This document shows, one piece after another, positions 32,520 to 44,819 of a stretch of 64,000 nt of DNA; the first letter of the stretch is position 1; each line of letters starts with the position of its first letter. The translations under genes were made by a program, and so were the position numbers. Location of the stretch: positions 87,007,948 through 87,071,947 of the forward strand of contig CM070873.1 in the NCBI GenBank assembly GCA_036365515.1, read 5' to 3'. The notes below the pieces were generated by a model. The model did not search any database, was not told where the DNA came from, and saw only the letters and a program-made list of their open reading frames with translations. Origin of the DNA: Torymus aiolomorphi (Eukaryota; Arthropoda; Insecta; Hymenoptera; Torymidae).

Positions 32520-35222
32520 AATACTCTTTATTGTTTTTTGATAGTTCTTGTTGTTCTCCATATTGTATGTCGTTTTATTTTTTGCTTAAATCTTTCGTCA
32601 GTATTTCGTTCATAACTGCCGGTATACGTAATTTTCATTTATCGTCGTTAAAACGGCGCACAATAATTCATCATCATATTACAACAAAAACAGTATTTAT
32701 GTAAACGCGCGGAACAATGTTGGTCCGATCGCTGGTCCGAGCCTGCAACGCGTTTCTTCGGGACCGCTTGCGACTAGAGTACATACAAAAATGTAATTCG
32801 TATTTTCATATTGTTAACTTGATTTTGTGTGCTCTTGGGCTTTGCGTTCATTCACAAAATCGTTCTTTCGCGGCCAATATATTTTCAATATCTTTTTTTA
32901 ACGGGGCGCGTTGATTCGTTAAAAATTGGAAAAAGTGCAAAAGACAGCTCTTAGATGTGTACATATATAAAAGGCAACATGCGCCACGATAGCTTTTTGT
33001 GTATATTTTTCAATTCGTTTACTTCGTGCGGTCCCGTGCAAGAGTCTCGACTCGTGACAAGCGATCAGCGCTCGCGACACTCGCTCTCTTGAGGCGATTC
33101 TTTTTCTTCATCAATGCTAGACACGTTCTGTCGCAACGCCAGCGATTACCAATACTAACATCTTTTTTGTTCGATTTTCGATGATACATTGTAAAGATTT
33201 GAATTTTTCCTCGCGTTCTTTGTTTTAACGCCGTATGAAAATTCTGCCCGTCTTTTTATGTCGAAGTGTGTAATTTTAATGTGTGTACGTGACCTTCAAA
33301 TGCACTCACTTTCACATTTAACGCTCTTTTATTCTCTTTAATCTGTACTACTATTTACAATGTACAGTGCCCTAAGTTCCGTTGGCGGTCGCGATCGCCT
33401 CTCGCTCCTTTCATTTTACAACAAGTTAAGTCGCTGCTTCTCACTTCTTCCAAGACTATTTAAGATAGGCTTTGTTAAACTAACTTTGTATTCAATATGA
33501 TTTTACAAAATCAATTTTATCGAAAGCTAATCATTTACAAACAGAAAAAATCCCTAAAAATTCGTAAAGAAAACATTTTTTTTTGTGGTAAATATATCGC
33601 AAAAATAAAATCAATAAATAAATTTTTAGTTTCTTTTTTTTTTAATAAAATAATTTATACAATAACAAAATTTAGCCATTTTTTACTTAGAATGATATCC
33701 GAGGAAAGTCGAAAGAACTGGCGCGCGCTTCGGTCAAATCCGGAATTTGCTAACAAATTGCTGCAGTTACACTGAGATAATAGGAACTTAATCGCTTGCA
33801 GATGCGAGCCAGTCCGCAAATTACGAGTATTTTATCATTATCCGTTTTGTTTTTAATGTATTTCAACATTTTTTTTCCTGATATAAAAAGGTAAAAAAAT
33901 CACAAAGAGAAAAACGATATTGATGGGCATTATGAACAATAAAAAGTACGTAGAAAAATTGAGCAAAAGTAGTGTCAATAAGAACAATAAGAGTTAAGCG
34001 CAAAGGCCCATTTTTCTTTTTTTCTTTACAACATTCGAGCCGCCCAAGACGGCTGTCGGCGTCCAGGAATCGAGCGAGCGATCGTGGCCCCCTTATATCA
34101 CTTACCAAGGTAAATATATATAATAATCTTATATATATATATTCAATATATAATAATATCTTATATGCATATTTCATTTTATACCTATAATTTCTCATCG
34201 TTTAGACGTACTTTTGCGTGCTATTTATACTATTTACAAAGTTTCTTAATTCATTTTAAATCCTTGCTTCATTTGTATAGTCACCGTGGTTACAACCCAT
34301 CCAGCACTTGATTCTTCGCATGTCTCTCGCGTTCATAACTCTTCATACTACTCACACACACTCATTTACATCATACTATTTCATCCGCATAAAAGAAAAT
34401 AAAAAAGAAAAAAAAATGAAAAACCAAACACTCAAACGCTTTTTTACTTATATTACACAGAACTTATATTACATTTACAATATAATACGTCTTCCTTTGT
34501 GCCGATTCCCGATGCGACTCGCACATTCAGCTATTGACAATCCACGCGTCTCCCTTTATTTGAGTATTGCTAGGTGTATTCGTCTCTTACGAGTGTTCCT
34601 TTATTTTAACATTCAACGTTATATCAACTACTCTGATTTGTCTCAATTCATCACGAATTTTGCAACGATATTTCGTAGAAAAAAAAAAAAACAAAGAAGA
34701 AACAAACACTTTAAGTATTTTGTCCCTCTTTTCTCATTTTCGAAGCTCTGCGAGTGTGGGCTTGAGTTTCGCTTGGAAGAAAACGCAATAGTGCACAAGT
34801 GTCTTTTTTTCAAGGCGGCATAATGCAGCGGCAGCTCACGCACCCCATTATAGATAATTTCTTTTTTTTTTTCGATTCAGTCACCTCGTACAAATAATGA
34901 GAATGCATAACAATTTTGGGTGTAAATATTGCTCGTCGTGCTTCGTCCGAGACGAAATTGGGGTAGGAAGAGAGTTCCTTTTCTACCTAACGAACTTTGC
35001 TTTGCGTTGTATGACCACATTTCGGGCATATCTCGCTCATTCTCAAAGTATTAGTGCAAACAATTTTTGGCGGGATTTTTGAGAACCTGGTTTGGAAGTT
35101 TTAATCGTGTAGTAAAAAAAAAAGTAAAAATCTAGTTATTCGTTTTCTATTTTAATTATTTACAAAAATTGCCAATTGCGTTGTCCAGTTCGTTTTCGTA
35201 CTCGCTTTAGACGCGCTTACTT

Positions 35223-35268
<46 letters not shown>

Positions 35269-37009
35269 CTATCCAAGTGTGCATGTGAGTCTGCGCGATT
35301 CTTTTTTATTGTACTTTATGAATTATTTTTAAGCATAGTCAGTCAAATCCTTTTGGATTTTATGTATTATTGCATATTAAACAGTAAAAGCGAATAAGTA
35401 ACGTAATTTGACAAGTCAGAAATCAGCTTTCGTTATCTTTGCGAATCAGCTTGGTGATAAGGAAGGAGAACTGATTTCACTGATCGTTCAGCGAGTAAAA
35501 ATTTAACTCTGGACGTGCAGACGTAAACGTAGACTAAAGCGCGAAATCCCGAGCGATCAAGTGCGCGAGGCCATGATACTTTTCTGTAACCGTTTTTTGA
35601 CTCGTGAGATCAATGACTTGCGCGGGATTTCGCTCTGAGGTCCAGACACACACAAGAGAAGAGAAATAAAAAGAGTTGCACCTATCCTCAACCTATGTAA
35701 TAGACGTTTTAAAAAATAGAATTTAATAAGCGATAAAAACAATCTATACACAAATCTCGTAGATAGAGTGAATTACTTGGTAAAAAATAACATTAGTGCT
35801 GGTGGTAAAGAAAATGAAAAAACTGCATTGACAAGGTCTTTGACAGTTTTGCTTGAGTACATCGGCGAAGCAGCACCAGGGCAAGACGTCCTAGCACCAT
35901 GACTTGGTTTAATCGTTCAAGTGTCTCGGGTGTGTTGCGTGCTACTCCCATTCGTTCGTATTCTGCAAGGAAGTTCATTTACTGGCGAATTCCTTGGCGC
36001 GATGGATTATTTTAAAAGTTGTATGATAAAATTTCTCACAAAAAAAAGATATATTGCAATAAAAGAAGTCAACATTTGATTAAAAAGCTTTTAAGATAAA
36101 AAAAAAAGACAAAGAAAAAGCTTGAACCGAAAGTCAATATTTGCCAGTAAAATCCTCGCAAGATCGAACTCGCATTGTCGGAAGTGTCAGCCAGTACGAA
36201 AAACGCGCAGTGGCGTCGCAGCTTTAGCCTCACGAGGTTCTCAACGTTGGCCGGCTAGGCGAGCGATGCCCCACTCTTGGGGCTTAACACGGTCAAGTTG
36301 GTGCGAAGAGCGCGAGCAAGGATGCATCGCCGGCCCGGGGGCGAGGTGGACGTTGAGAGCCCCGAGGTCTCTGCTTACTCTCACGGGCGCAAAACTCAAA
36401 AGTCGGATTCATTCATCACACATTCGCTCATTCTTTCGATCCCTCTCGCGACTGAGACTGGTGAAGAACCGAGGAAGGATAATAATCGCGGTAATAATCG
36501 AAGTAGCGTGTGTTTAATTGACACGAACAATAAATATCTATACATATACATTATACGAATGTGTAGAAACGAGGAGCCGCGAGGCGCGACTGGCCACTCT
36601 CTCTTTCAGTCCCGCTGCCGAGCTCGAGCGAGCCCGCGGTCAGCTTCGGCGAGGTGCTGCCGATCGATTTTCCAGGTACAAGCTTGCGCGAGCTTCGCCG
36701 ATCGGGACGATGTCGGATCCCCCCTTATTGCAGCGCTTCGAGAGATCATCCGACTCGGCGGATGTCCAGCCGGCGCTCGCCGCAGCGGAACACAAGAGCC
36801 GTTCAGCGACTAAGTCGCGATCGCCGAACGAGCGGGCGGCCAGGGCGGCCGCGGCAATTGTCTCTTATTCCCTTACTTTCTCTGGACGGTCGCCTACAAA
36901 CTCTGCCCGAACTCGACAGTCACGCGCGCTCTCTACCTATCTCCCCTTCCTACGGCGCGAGAGGATAAAAGTCGATGAGGTGACTAAGCGACGTGAGTAT
37001 CGTCTGGGG
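32520..37009 (-). other. Probable long 3' UTR of the SERTA/Taranis gene
   Basis: The stretch after the stop at 37010 has no supported ORF and is free of the palindromes that crowd the sequence below 32.5 kb. A poly(A) signal in minus orientation (CAATAAAG) lies at about 32528-32535, close to that border. The extent is inferred from these signs only, and earlier signals (for example near 35.7 kb) are possible. It contains a 41-base T run on the plus strand (35224-35264) and a donor-like TTG|GTAAGTGA on the minus strand at about 34100. Confidence 0.4.
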
Positions 37010-38323
37010 CTATGAGCCGACGCACATGAGCGATTCGTGCGGACTGCCGCCGGCCGCGCCGCTCGCGTTGGTGCAACTCTGCTGCTGCTGCTGCAGATGG
37101 TGATGGTGGTGGTGCAGATGGTGGTGGTGGTGGTGGTGGTGGCCGTGGTGGTGGTGCTCGGCCGCGGGGCTCGGGCCGCTGGGCCGCAGCAGCTCCTCCG
37201 CGGTCGGCGCCAGCTTCCAGCCCGGCATGAAGTCCAGGTCCAGGTCGGGCGCGATGTCCACGTCGAGCAGCTCGTTGTTGTTGAGCGGGTCGAGCGGCGA
37301 CTGGCTGGAGAGCGACAGCACGCTGCCCCAGTTGATGGAGCGGCTGTCCTCGCTGTCGCCGATGCCCGAGTCCGCGTCCGTCTCGGCGGAGCTGGCCGCC
37401 GGCGCGGGGAAGGGCGTGAGCCGGCCCTGCTCCGACGGCTGCAGCTGCGCCAGCGGCGCCGGCAGCACGGGCTCCATGGGCGGCGGGCTGCGGTCGCGCT
37501 CCATCTCGCGCTCCAGGTACCTCAGCGTGTTGCAGATGAGCACGGAGCGGTGCAGGCTGGGGTCCGGGAACTGCCGGTACCTGGCCAGCTTGCACATGGA
37601 GATGTTGAGGACGGCGAGGCGCCGCTGCCGGTAGCAGGCCCGGCCGCGCCGGCACCAGGAGCTGCGCGAGCCCTCGCAGCAGCGCTCGTTGGCGCGGTAG
37701 CTCGAGCCCAGCTCGAGGTAGCTCTTGCCGTTCTCCTCCCGCCGTATCGTGGGCGGCTCGTAATGGTGGGGCGCGCTGGCGTGGTGGCCCCACTGGGCCT
37801 GCGGCCTGGAGAGCTGCGGCTGGGCCGGGGGCTGCGGCGCGGCCTGCGGGGCCTGGGGCTGCGGCTGGTAGCCGGCGGGGCCGCCCGGGCTGACGGGCCT
37901 CTGGTAGTAGTGCGCCGTCGTCTGGAGGTGGCTGTGGAGCTGCGGCTGGGCGGCCGGCGCGGGCTGCTGCGGGGGCGGCGGCGTGGGCTGCGGCGGCTGG
38001 GCGGCGGGGGCCGCGGGGGCGGCCGTCGGCGCGCTGGGGGCCGAGGAGGTCGGCGCCGAGGCGGGGCTGCCGCTCGCGGCTGCGAGCACCGGCGACAGCT
38101 GGCACGGGTTGTTGGGCGTGGCGGACTGGAGGCAGGAGGACGCCACGACCTCCATGTCGTAGTAGGACGGCGAGGGCGAGCCGTAGCTGTCGTCCATGGC
38201 CCACCAGCTGCCCTCGACGCGGCCCAGCTTCGAGGGGCTCTCGCCCAGATCCATGTCGAAATCCATGCAGCCCACTCCGCCGTCCAGCTTACGTTTTCCT
38301 GAAGTGGCCTGCAGACCCATCAT
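37010..38323 (-). CDS. tara: SERTA-domain protein, Taranis orthologue
   Basis: This coding exon gives 437 residues from the first ATG of the tandem Met pair (38323) to TAG at 37010-37012. Order: KRKLDGG near the N terminus (CDK-regulator-like start), a long Pro/Ala/Gln-rich linker (about 70-185), the SERTA motif at about 226-274 (YRQRRLAVLNISMCKLARY, then DPSLHRSVLICNTLRYLERE), an acidic DSGIGDSED and NINWGSV-like segment with ELLDVDIAPDLDLDF (about 315-370), the transactivation-like C-terminal part, then poly-His and poly-Gln. Taranis/SERTAD proteins are nuclear transcriptional cofactors acting with cyclin/CDK and trithorax-group functions; in Drosophila tara affects cell cycle and sleep. 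A splice acceptor (TTTGTCTGCTTGCAG) ends at 38333, nine bases before the ATG, so at least one upstream exon exists. It is shorter than the Drosophila protein as I recall it. Confidence 0.9.
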   Translation of the reverse strand: MMGLQATSGKRKLDGGVGCMDFDMDLGESPSKLGRVEGSWWAMDDSYGSPSPSYYDMEVVASSCLQSATPNNPCQLSPVLAAASGSPASAPTSSAPSAPTAAPAAPAAQPPQPTPPPPQQPAPAAQPQLHSHLQTTAHYYQRPVSPGGPAGYQPQPQAPQAAPQPPAQPQLSRPQAQWGHHASAPHHYEPPTIRREENGKSYLELGSSYRANERCCEGSRSSWCRRGRACYRQRRLAVLNISMCKLARYRQFPDPSLHRSVLICNTLRYLEREMERDRSPPPMEPVLPAPLAQLQPSEQGRLTPFPAPAASSAETDADSGIGDSEDSRSINWGSVLSLSSQSPLDPLNNNELLDVDIAPDLDLDFMPGWKLAPTAEELLRPSGPSPAAEHHHHGHHHHHHHHLHHHHHHLQQQQQSCTNASGAAGGSPHESLMCVGS

Positions 38324-38683
38324 TGCACAACTCTGCAAGCAGACAAAGGATGCACTTGGTCAATTATGGCTATTTCAGCATGTAACGAGATTGATAGTCA
38401 TCGGGTATATAATAACTTTGGGGCTTTCTTTATATTCGATTATTCGTACGAGCTGCCACAGCAATCAGCATTTAATCGTCTATCGCCCCGCAAGTCCCCA
38501 TCCCTAGCTGTGAGTAAACCCGCGAAAGTAGAAAATTCGAGCTGGTGGCGATTAGCCCGGACCCCAATCGAAGCCATCGAATTTTTCCGTCTGCGACTAC
38601 ACGTGCGCCGATTCGTAAAAAGTGCGCGAAAAAAATTTTCACCGCTGCATCTCTGCTTCTTTGGGAACGAGGAGAGTTTCGTG

Positions 38684-38693
38684 TATATATAAA
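38684..38693. promoter_or_regulatory. TATA-like element
   Basis: TATATATAAA on the plus strand (TTTATATATA on the minus). It lies about 360 bp upstream of the tara ATG and about 85 bp from the CRE, on the proximal side. Orientation is ambiguous. Confidence 0.3.
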
Positions 38694-38775
38694 CGCGGGC
38701 GCGCGTATGAGTGCGGGACTCAGCGTGACTCAGAGACTCGGCGCGTCGGGAAAAACGTAGTACCCGTACGGAGAG

Positions 38776-38783
38776 TGACGTCA
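38776..38783. promoter_or_regulatory. Perfect CRE (TGACGTCA)
   Basis: The full palindromic cAMP-response element consensus in a CpG-rich stretch about 450 bp upstream of the tara coding start. Match by sequence only. Confidence 0.4.
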
Positions 38784-39546
38784 GTCTCCGACCGTTTTCT
38801 CCCCCAGTAGCTCCCGCTGCAGCGACCAAGTCATCGTCGGAAACGGAGATGCGCGCAGGCCGAAAGAGAGAGATGGATAAAGAAAGGGCGAACGGCAAGA
38901 GAAAGAGAGAGACAATTGAATTGATTTATTTTTTAAAATGGCCAGGGATACAGGGTCTATGTTAGCCGAAGCATATTACAAAATTTTATACAAATAAAAT
39001 TATAACACAAGCGCTGAGTCGGTCGTTTTTACACAAGTTTAGTAGCAATACACAGTAAGTGGTAGAGAGAGAGAATTAAAAAGCGTCATAGGGGGTGCAC
39101 CACGAGACGTGTGTGCGTGAAAGTGTGTAGTCTACGAGAGCGCGAGCCTTTCACTCCTCTTCCGACGGGATTATCATGTTGCTGATTGTATACAAAGGGG
39201 TAGTAATTCGCGCGAAACTATTCTTTCGATTACTCATTAATGTAGTTATTCTTATATATTTTATATTCTAATTAACAAAAAACATTAATATTGTCCCTTT
39301 TGGCAAAGTAACGCAAGTTTAACTCTATAAGTTATATATAAAGTAGTTTTCATGCACTACATAAAATAAAAAATTAATTTTTCAATTTTCATTATTTGAA
39401 AAAAGTATTTTTAAAGTTGAAAGTTTAATAAAAAATAGTGGATAGTTTTTTATCGTGTCGGCAGTAGAGCTAGCAGATATAATAAAGAATATAGCGCACT
39501 CGAATGCGCCAAGTATTATATTGAGTTTGAACGGAGGTCGGTAGCT

Positions 39547-39561
39547 GGCGCCCTCTGCCGG
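39547..39561 (-). promoter_or_regulatory. CTCF-like site
   Basis: Minus strand CCGGCAGAGGGCGCC matches the recalled core CCASYAGRKGGCRSY at 14 of 15 positions, including the invariant AGRKGGCGC part used in insects. It lies in the AT-rich part of the tara upstream region. Confidence 0.4.
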
Positions 39562-41662
39562 ACTTTCAGTGGAACAGGTCAAAGACTTTCGAGACTGATA
39601 AATTCATTGGATAACACCAAAATTTCAGACAAGAATATTATTTTGAATTTATATAAGAAACTTGTTATTTATATAATTAGTCTACAACAAATTGTGTGAC
39701 GGAAGTGTGTAATGATGATTGTTGTAAAAATACGTGGTACTACCATATCGCACGAAGGAAAGGCTTAATAAAATAATATTGCTATTAAAGTTGAGTTGAT
39801 AAAATTTTAACGCAATGCGAAATATTGATATTAAGTTTTGTAAAACATATAGTAAGAATGCCATCTATATGGTTGTGAAAAAGGTACATATTAAATATAA
39901 ATTTTTATCTATTCCAGTGGACACCCTTTTTTAGATGATCAAACCACTTTCCAGTACTTTATAAATGAACCGTACGAAAAATATCATCAGACAATACAAT
40001 ATTGATTAGATTGAATGCAAAATTGCGAGATGCAAAAATCTACGAATATCACACAATTAAATGCTTTACGAACAACAAAATAATATACAGTATAAAAATT
40101 TACGAGATTTACGTACATCATAATTGTTTCCGTTGGAAAATCTTTTTGGAACAAATGCCCAGAAAGATACAATTGTTTTTGTTGAAAAATCTTGTCAAAG
40201 CAAATAAAATAATGAAAAAAAAGCACAATGGCAAGTAGTATACTTTTTACGAGAAGGGGAGGCAGCGTACGGCACGCAAGTGAAGCCAGCTCTGCGGCAG
40301 TCCGCGATGCGATTGTAAGGTCAGAGAAAAAAGTCCTCGGAGCAAAGTACAGTGCGCGCGGAGGGCTCTCGAAAGAAAAGTCGGAGCGCGTGTTCTAAGG
40401 CAATAATTGTGATAAGGTCCAAACCTCTACCAGCAAGAGTCCGACATCGCCGCAGCGCGTTCTCTCTCTGTCTTTGTCAAAAAAACACTCGTTTCGCTCG
40501 ACGATCACCGCCGCCATGTAAAAGAGTGCCCACTGGCCGCTCCGTCCCTCGGCACAAACTCCCCGGACGAGGCGCGCACAGCTGAACTCTCGAACGTTTT
40601 CACGTATTCGTCGCGCGGCACAGGGCAAAAACTCAACTGTAACTCACAAAGCACAAGGAGCTCGAGATCTCCGAACAGCGCTCGGTCTGGAGGCATTGGG
40701 CAACGACCATTCTCAGACACTGCGCCGTCGAGCTGGCCGCTCTTCTCTAGCTGCTCCTCTCTAGCTGCGCTTTTCTGCCTGCTTTTATCTAGCTGCGTTT
40801 TTCTAGCTGCTGCTGCAGCACGCGCGGGAGAAACACTACTACTGTTACTACACTGCTGGCGCGGTGAAAGTGCGGACGTACGCGTATACACGCTCTCTCG
40901 CTCCTGTAGCGACAAGCTCTCCGCTGTCTCTGCTCGCGCAGCGGCACAACACTGACTGACTCGAACGCCCGCTCGGGCGCTCGCTCGCTCCCCTCGACCG
41001 CCGATTCGAAAGGCGAGCCAGCCAGCGGACGCGCGGCCCGCCGCCGACGGCGCTGCCGAGCCGCGGCCGCGAGATGGCGCCGAGCGCGAGGTTCGACGCC
41101 GTCCCCCCCCGCGCCCACGTGCGCCGCACATGACAAACGGCGGAGCGACTTGTGTGTGCCGAGCGCGCTGATAAAGCCGGAGAGGCAAAAATACAGATAG
41201 CCACAATGATAACGGACGTCTCTTTCTTCGCCGCCGAGCACCGCAGTTCGTTCTGCGTCTTTTACGCCGAGCCGACTCTGCCTGCCTGCCTTTCTCACCT
41301 TTGCAACACACGTACTTACACCTTCAGAGCACGAGTGGCTGACTAATTCTCCACTTGGATTAACTTGATGATAATTTTCCTTGCGATAAGTCTGATTGAA
41401 CCTCTTTTTACTATATCGCGCAGTTCTCTATGATATTGCAGCGATTGCAAAATTATCGAAGAAGCAAGGGAGAAAAATTTTAAGATAAAATCAGTCAAAA
41501 GATGAAGTTTGCGTACAGCATTTATGTAGAAAGGGATGAATCCGATTGAATAGAGGCGGCGAGAACAGTGTCGTGTCATTATGACGGAGCGTGTCCGGCG
41601 CGCTGAAATCGGCGCTGGGCAATTTTTTCTGCGCTCTATTCCCATCCCTCCTTGTCGTAAAT

Positions 41663-42178
41663 TTTAAATGTTAATAACAGTTAATAACTGTTAACAATTA
41701 TTTTAAACTATTTAGAACTGTTTAAAACTGTTTATAAATGTTACAAAATGTATGATTTTGGACACTTTTTTTCTAATTATAATACTTTGTAACAGTTTCA
41801 AACAGTTTCAAATAATTTTAAATTTGATATATTTGAGGAAAAATTAAGAATTAATAAATTATTGTTATTATTATTAATATTATTTAATAGCCTCATTATT
41901 ATAATCATGAGCACTCCAAAGGCAAGTAACAGTTAAACAATGCAGAAGAAGCCTAAGGAGTGTTTAATTATACTAATAATTATTATTATGTTAATAATAA
42001 TAATTAATAAATATTTAAAAGTTATTAAATAATTTAATAACTCCTACAAACTATTAAAAACTGTTGAAAAATGTTACAAGTTACAAACGATTTATAACGT
42101 CCAAAATCCTACATTTTTAACGTTTTTAAACAGTTTATAACTCTTCCTAACAGTTTTTAACATTTTTGAAGAAAAATA
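41663..42178. repeat. AT-rich inverted repeat, TAACAGTT type
   Basis: TGTTAATAACAGTTAATAAC at the left and AACAGTTTTTAACATTT at the right. Inner pairs include GATTTTGGAC / GTCCAAAATC. It is like 26050-26655 in motif and layout, and is an isolated AT island in GC-rich DNA. Confidence 0.65.
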
Positions 42179-42370
42179 TTTCCACTAGGGCCCTCTTACT
42201 TTTTGCGCGTTCAATTTATGACCACGAAAACTTGGGCATTCTGCGTGGTCGGAAGTTGTTAATTTTTTAATCCAATAAACTGGATAGTACACCAGCAACG
42301 AGCCGAAATTTATGAGCACCAGGTATAAATTTTCCCGGTTTTTGGTGGTGCACCGCTAATTGGCGGCAGG

Positions 42371-42404
42371 TAATCCCCCTTTAAGGAAAGATAATGGGGG
42401 ATTA
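42371..42404. promoter_or_regulatory. Inverted pair of TAATCC homeodomain-type sites
   Basis: TAATCCCCC and GGGGGATTA form a 9-bp stem 16 bases apart. TAATCC is the K50 (Otd/Bcd-type) homeodomain core. The pairing could be chance. Confidence 0.25.
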
Positions 42405-44811
42405 TATGACAGATGCGACACATTTACGGTGGGCGAATTTCCAGATTGCAGCAGTACACCGATACAGGAGAAAAAGGGCCGAGACGAGGTTGAGTGCGTC
42501 ACGGCTGCGTGGCTCCCGAACAAAGAGAAGAGTATTACGCGCGGCGCGGCAATAGCGCGCGTCCCCGTGGCAAGTTTTTCGCGATATGCGGCCACCTTGC
42601 AGCCAATTTCACGGGCGGCGGAAAGCTTTTCGGCTCAGCTACAGATAAGAGCCGCCATACGGAGCTAGGAGGAAGATGTAGCACGCGCAGAGACATAATC
42701 ATTTGGCCTCTCTTGCACGTCGTGGCGCGCGCGAGTCGCTCGGGAGGAGGAGGCAGTAGCGAAGAGGTGGCGGCGAGCATCCGTTGCTCGTCCTACTTGG
42801 AGCCCCGTTCGCTTTGCGCGCGGCAAGGAGGTCGCGAGCGGCGCGCGCGGCCGTACGATTTTTCCTTCCCTTGAAGGTTTCTCGGAAAATATCAGCGCAC
42901 TCGACTCTTTTGAAACGAGCCCCGAGCACACGTGGCGCGAGCGCGCGCACGGCTGCGTAATGCCGCGACATCGCGGGCAGTGGCCGCGCTCGCGAGGGGG
43001 GATGAAAGGTGGGTAGGAAGGAAGGAAGGAAGGCAGGCACTTGTTGAATCGGGGAAAGCTCGCTTCGTCGGCCGCGTGCGCGCGGATTAGCGCTCGCTCG
43101 CAGAAATGCAAGCTGCCGGCGCACCGCTACCTTTTAACTGGCCATAAATCAAAGTCAAGAGCCGGGAGAGGAGCGGCCGCCGCGGCTCGCGTGCCGGAAG
43201 GCCGGCTTGTGTCGTGCGCACGCGCGCGCGATGCTGTTCTCCGATTTCATTCATCAAATCGATTATGTGCAGAGCTGGATCGAGAGCTCTTCTTTTCCGA
43301 GCCAAACAGCTGATGTGCTCCCCTTGCCTATACGCCGGCAGAGCGCTCGTTTCGAGTGGGTCAGGCGGCCGCGGGCTTTCGTCATCTTAATCTACGAAAA
43401 TGCAGATTCCATGAGGGAATCGCGCAGAAGAGGAAGGAGTGCAGTTCGTTTGGAATGATTTTGAAGGCAGCGCAGGAGGAAAAGGACAAAAGGCTGAAAA
43501 TATACTTTTGAAAAACATGCGCGAGGAAAACATCCTTCTCTCCGCGGCGTCAACAACGACGGACGAATATAGTATACGTGGTACGCTCTTAGCGCGGCCG
43601 ATGAGGTAATGTTTGCCACGAGTCCGACGACTACACACAGCGACGCCGGTATCTAGCGCCGGCGTGTGCGCGCACACGTACGCAGTCGCGCTCGCGCGCA
43701 GCGAGATAAAAGCAAGAGAGCCAGGGCCGTAGCCAACTGAAACTGGCGTCGGCCGATTATGACGCGAGTGAGCGGCGGCAGCTTTCGTAAGCCCCGCGAG
43801 CGCGCTTTATTCTCGAGCGGAGCCGAGCTCTCCGCTGTATTGTAAACGCGCGCCGATGTTTTAACACGTTTTCTGCGGCTCTTCTTTGCCCAATTTTTCA
43901 TATGCGAACATTATTTTATCAGACAAAAACTAAAAAACCGATTGACTGTAGCATTGTTTCATTCAAAATCTTATTTACGAGTAACCTACATTTTCTATAT
44001 GTTTTGCTCCAAAAAAGACAATTTTTTCCAGTATTATTGCCTATATAAATAGATTATAAAGCCATTATATCGATATTATATTGAGTGCGAACATTAAAGC
44101 GCAATTTCATTAATGCTAGCTATACTACGGTGTAAAGAGAAATATAAAATTTTTCGTTATTGTACGCGAATCAATTACACAGTAGTTATTATCAAATCTT
44201 CATATAAACCTTTAATATCTGAGACAATAAAAGGAGCTTGATTATTCAATCAACGCCTTCTTATTCTAGATTTGTATATAAGGTATGCAGGGGAAATAAA
44301 AAGAAATTTAACGACTTTCATATACTTGGTGAATCACTGATTAGCCAGTAAAAAAATTCACACGACAATAAAGTCTATATGAAGAGTTTATTTTTAGACT
44401 TTGCGCCTACTTATAGATTCTACGTATTACATGCTGCGATGAATTTTTAATGATAAGCGGACGAGAATCCCAATTTCCTGTCGCAAAAAGTAAACATTCC
44501 GGACTAATCGCACGGCAAAAATGTTTGGAATTGAACACGTTTCTTAAACGACTAAATTGCAAGGAGAAATGTTCTTTGTGTGAGTCACACATTGCTATAG
44601 AAAATATAATAAAATTGGATAATTCTTGGTGAGGTTAAGGAAAAAGAGCCTCTCTGTCGGAGTCGAAAAATTGGCAGTATAACGCAGTGTTAGCTCGGCG
44701 CTCCCACACGCGCAGGTCTGATCGCGGCGATTGGTCCGGCAGTTGGTATATATCAGCCGCGCTGCTGCTCGGCGACAAGGAAAGAGAAGACGACGACAGA
44801 GCTCTCGAGGA

Positions 44812-44819
44812 TGACGTCA
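44812..44819. promoter_or_regulatory. Second perfect CRE (TGACGTCA)
   Basis: Full consensus; a TATA-like GGTATATATCAG lies about 65 bp to its left (44746). No transcript is identifiable. Confidence 0.25.

Larger units (their letters stand above)
38324..41650. other. Upstream region of tara: candidate promoter and 5' exon
   Basis: No independent gene is supported. Candidate sites are listed separately. A strong minus-strand donor (TTT|GTGAGTTA) at 40642-40647 follows a CpG-rich open stretch (about 40650-41300) that could be a 5' exon of tara, spliced to the acceptor at 38333. This is speculative. 39.0-40.3 kb is AT-rich. The long open frames in 40.5-41.3 kb are composition-driven (Arg/Ser/Ala). 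Confidence 0.35.

Noticed and set aside
36984..38302. 406-codon minus and 421-codon plus ORFs overlapping tara
   Set aside because: Other frames of the GC-rich tara exon; only the frame with the SERTA motif is supported.
38324..38338. Upstream extension of the tara frame by five codons
   Set aside because: The first codon is TTG and it lies in the splice acceptor. The first ATG after the acceptor is at 38323.
40505..41311. 268-codon minus ORF upstream of tara
   Set aside because: Arg/Ser/Ala-rich by composition and overlapping similar frames. Kept only as a possible untranslated 5' exon.
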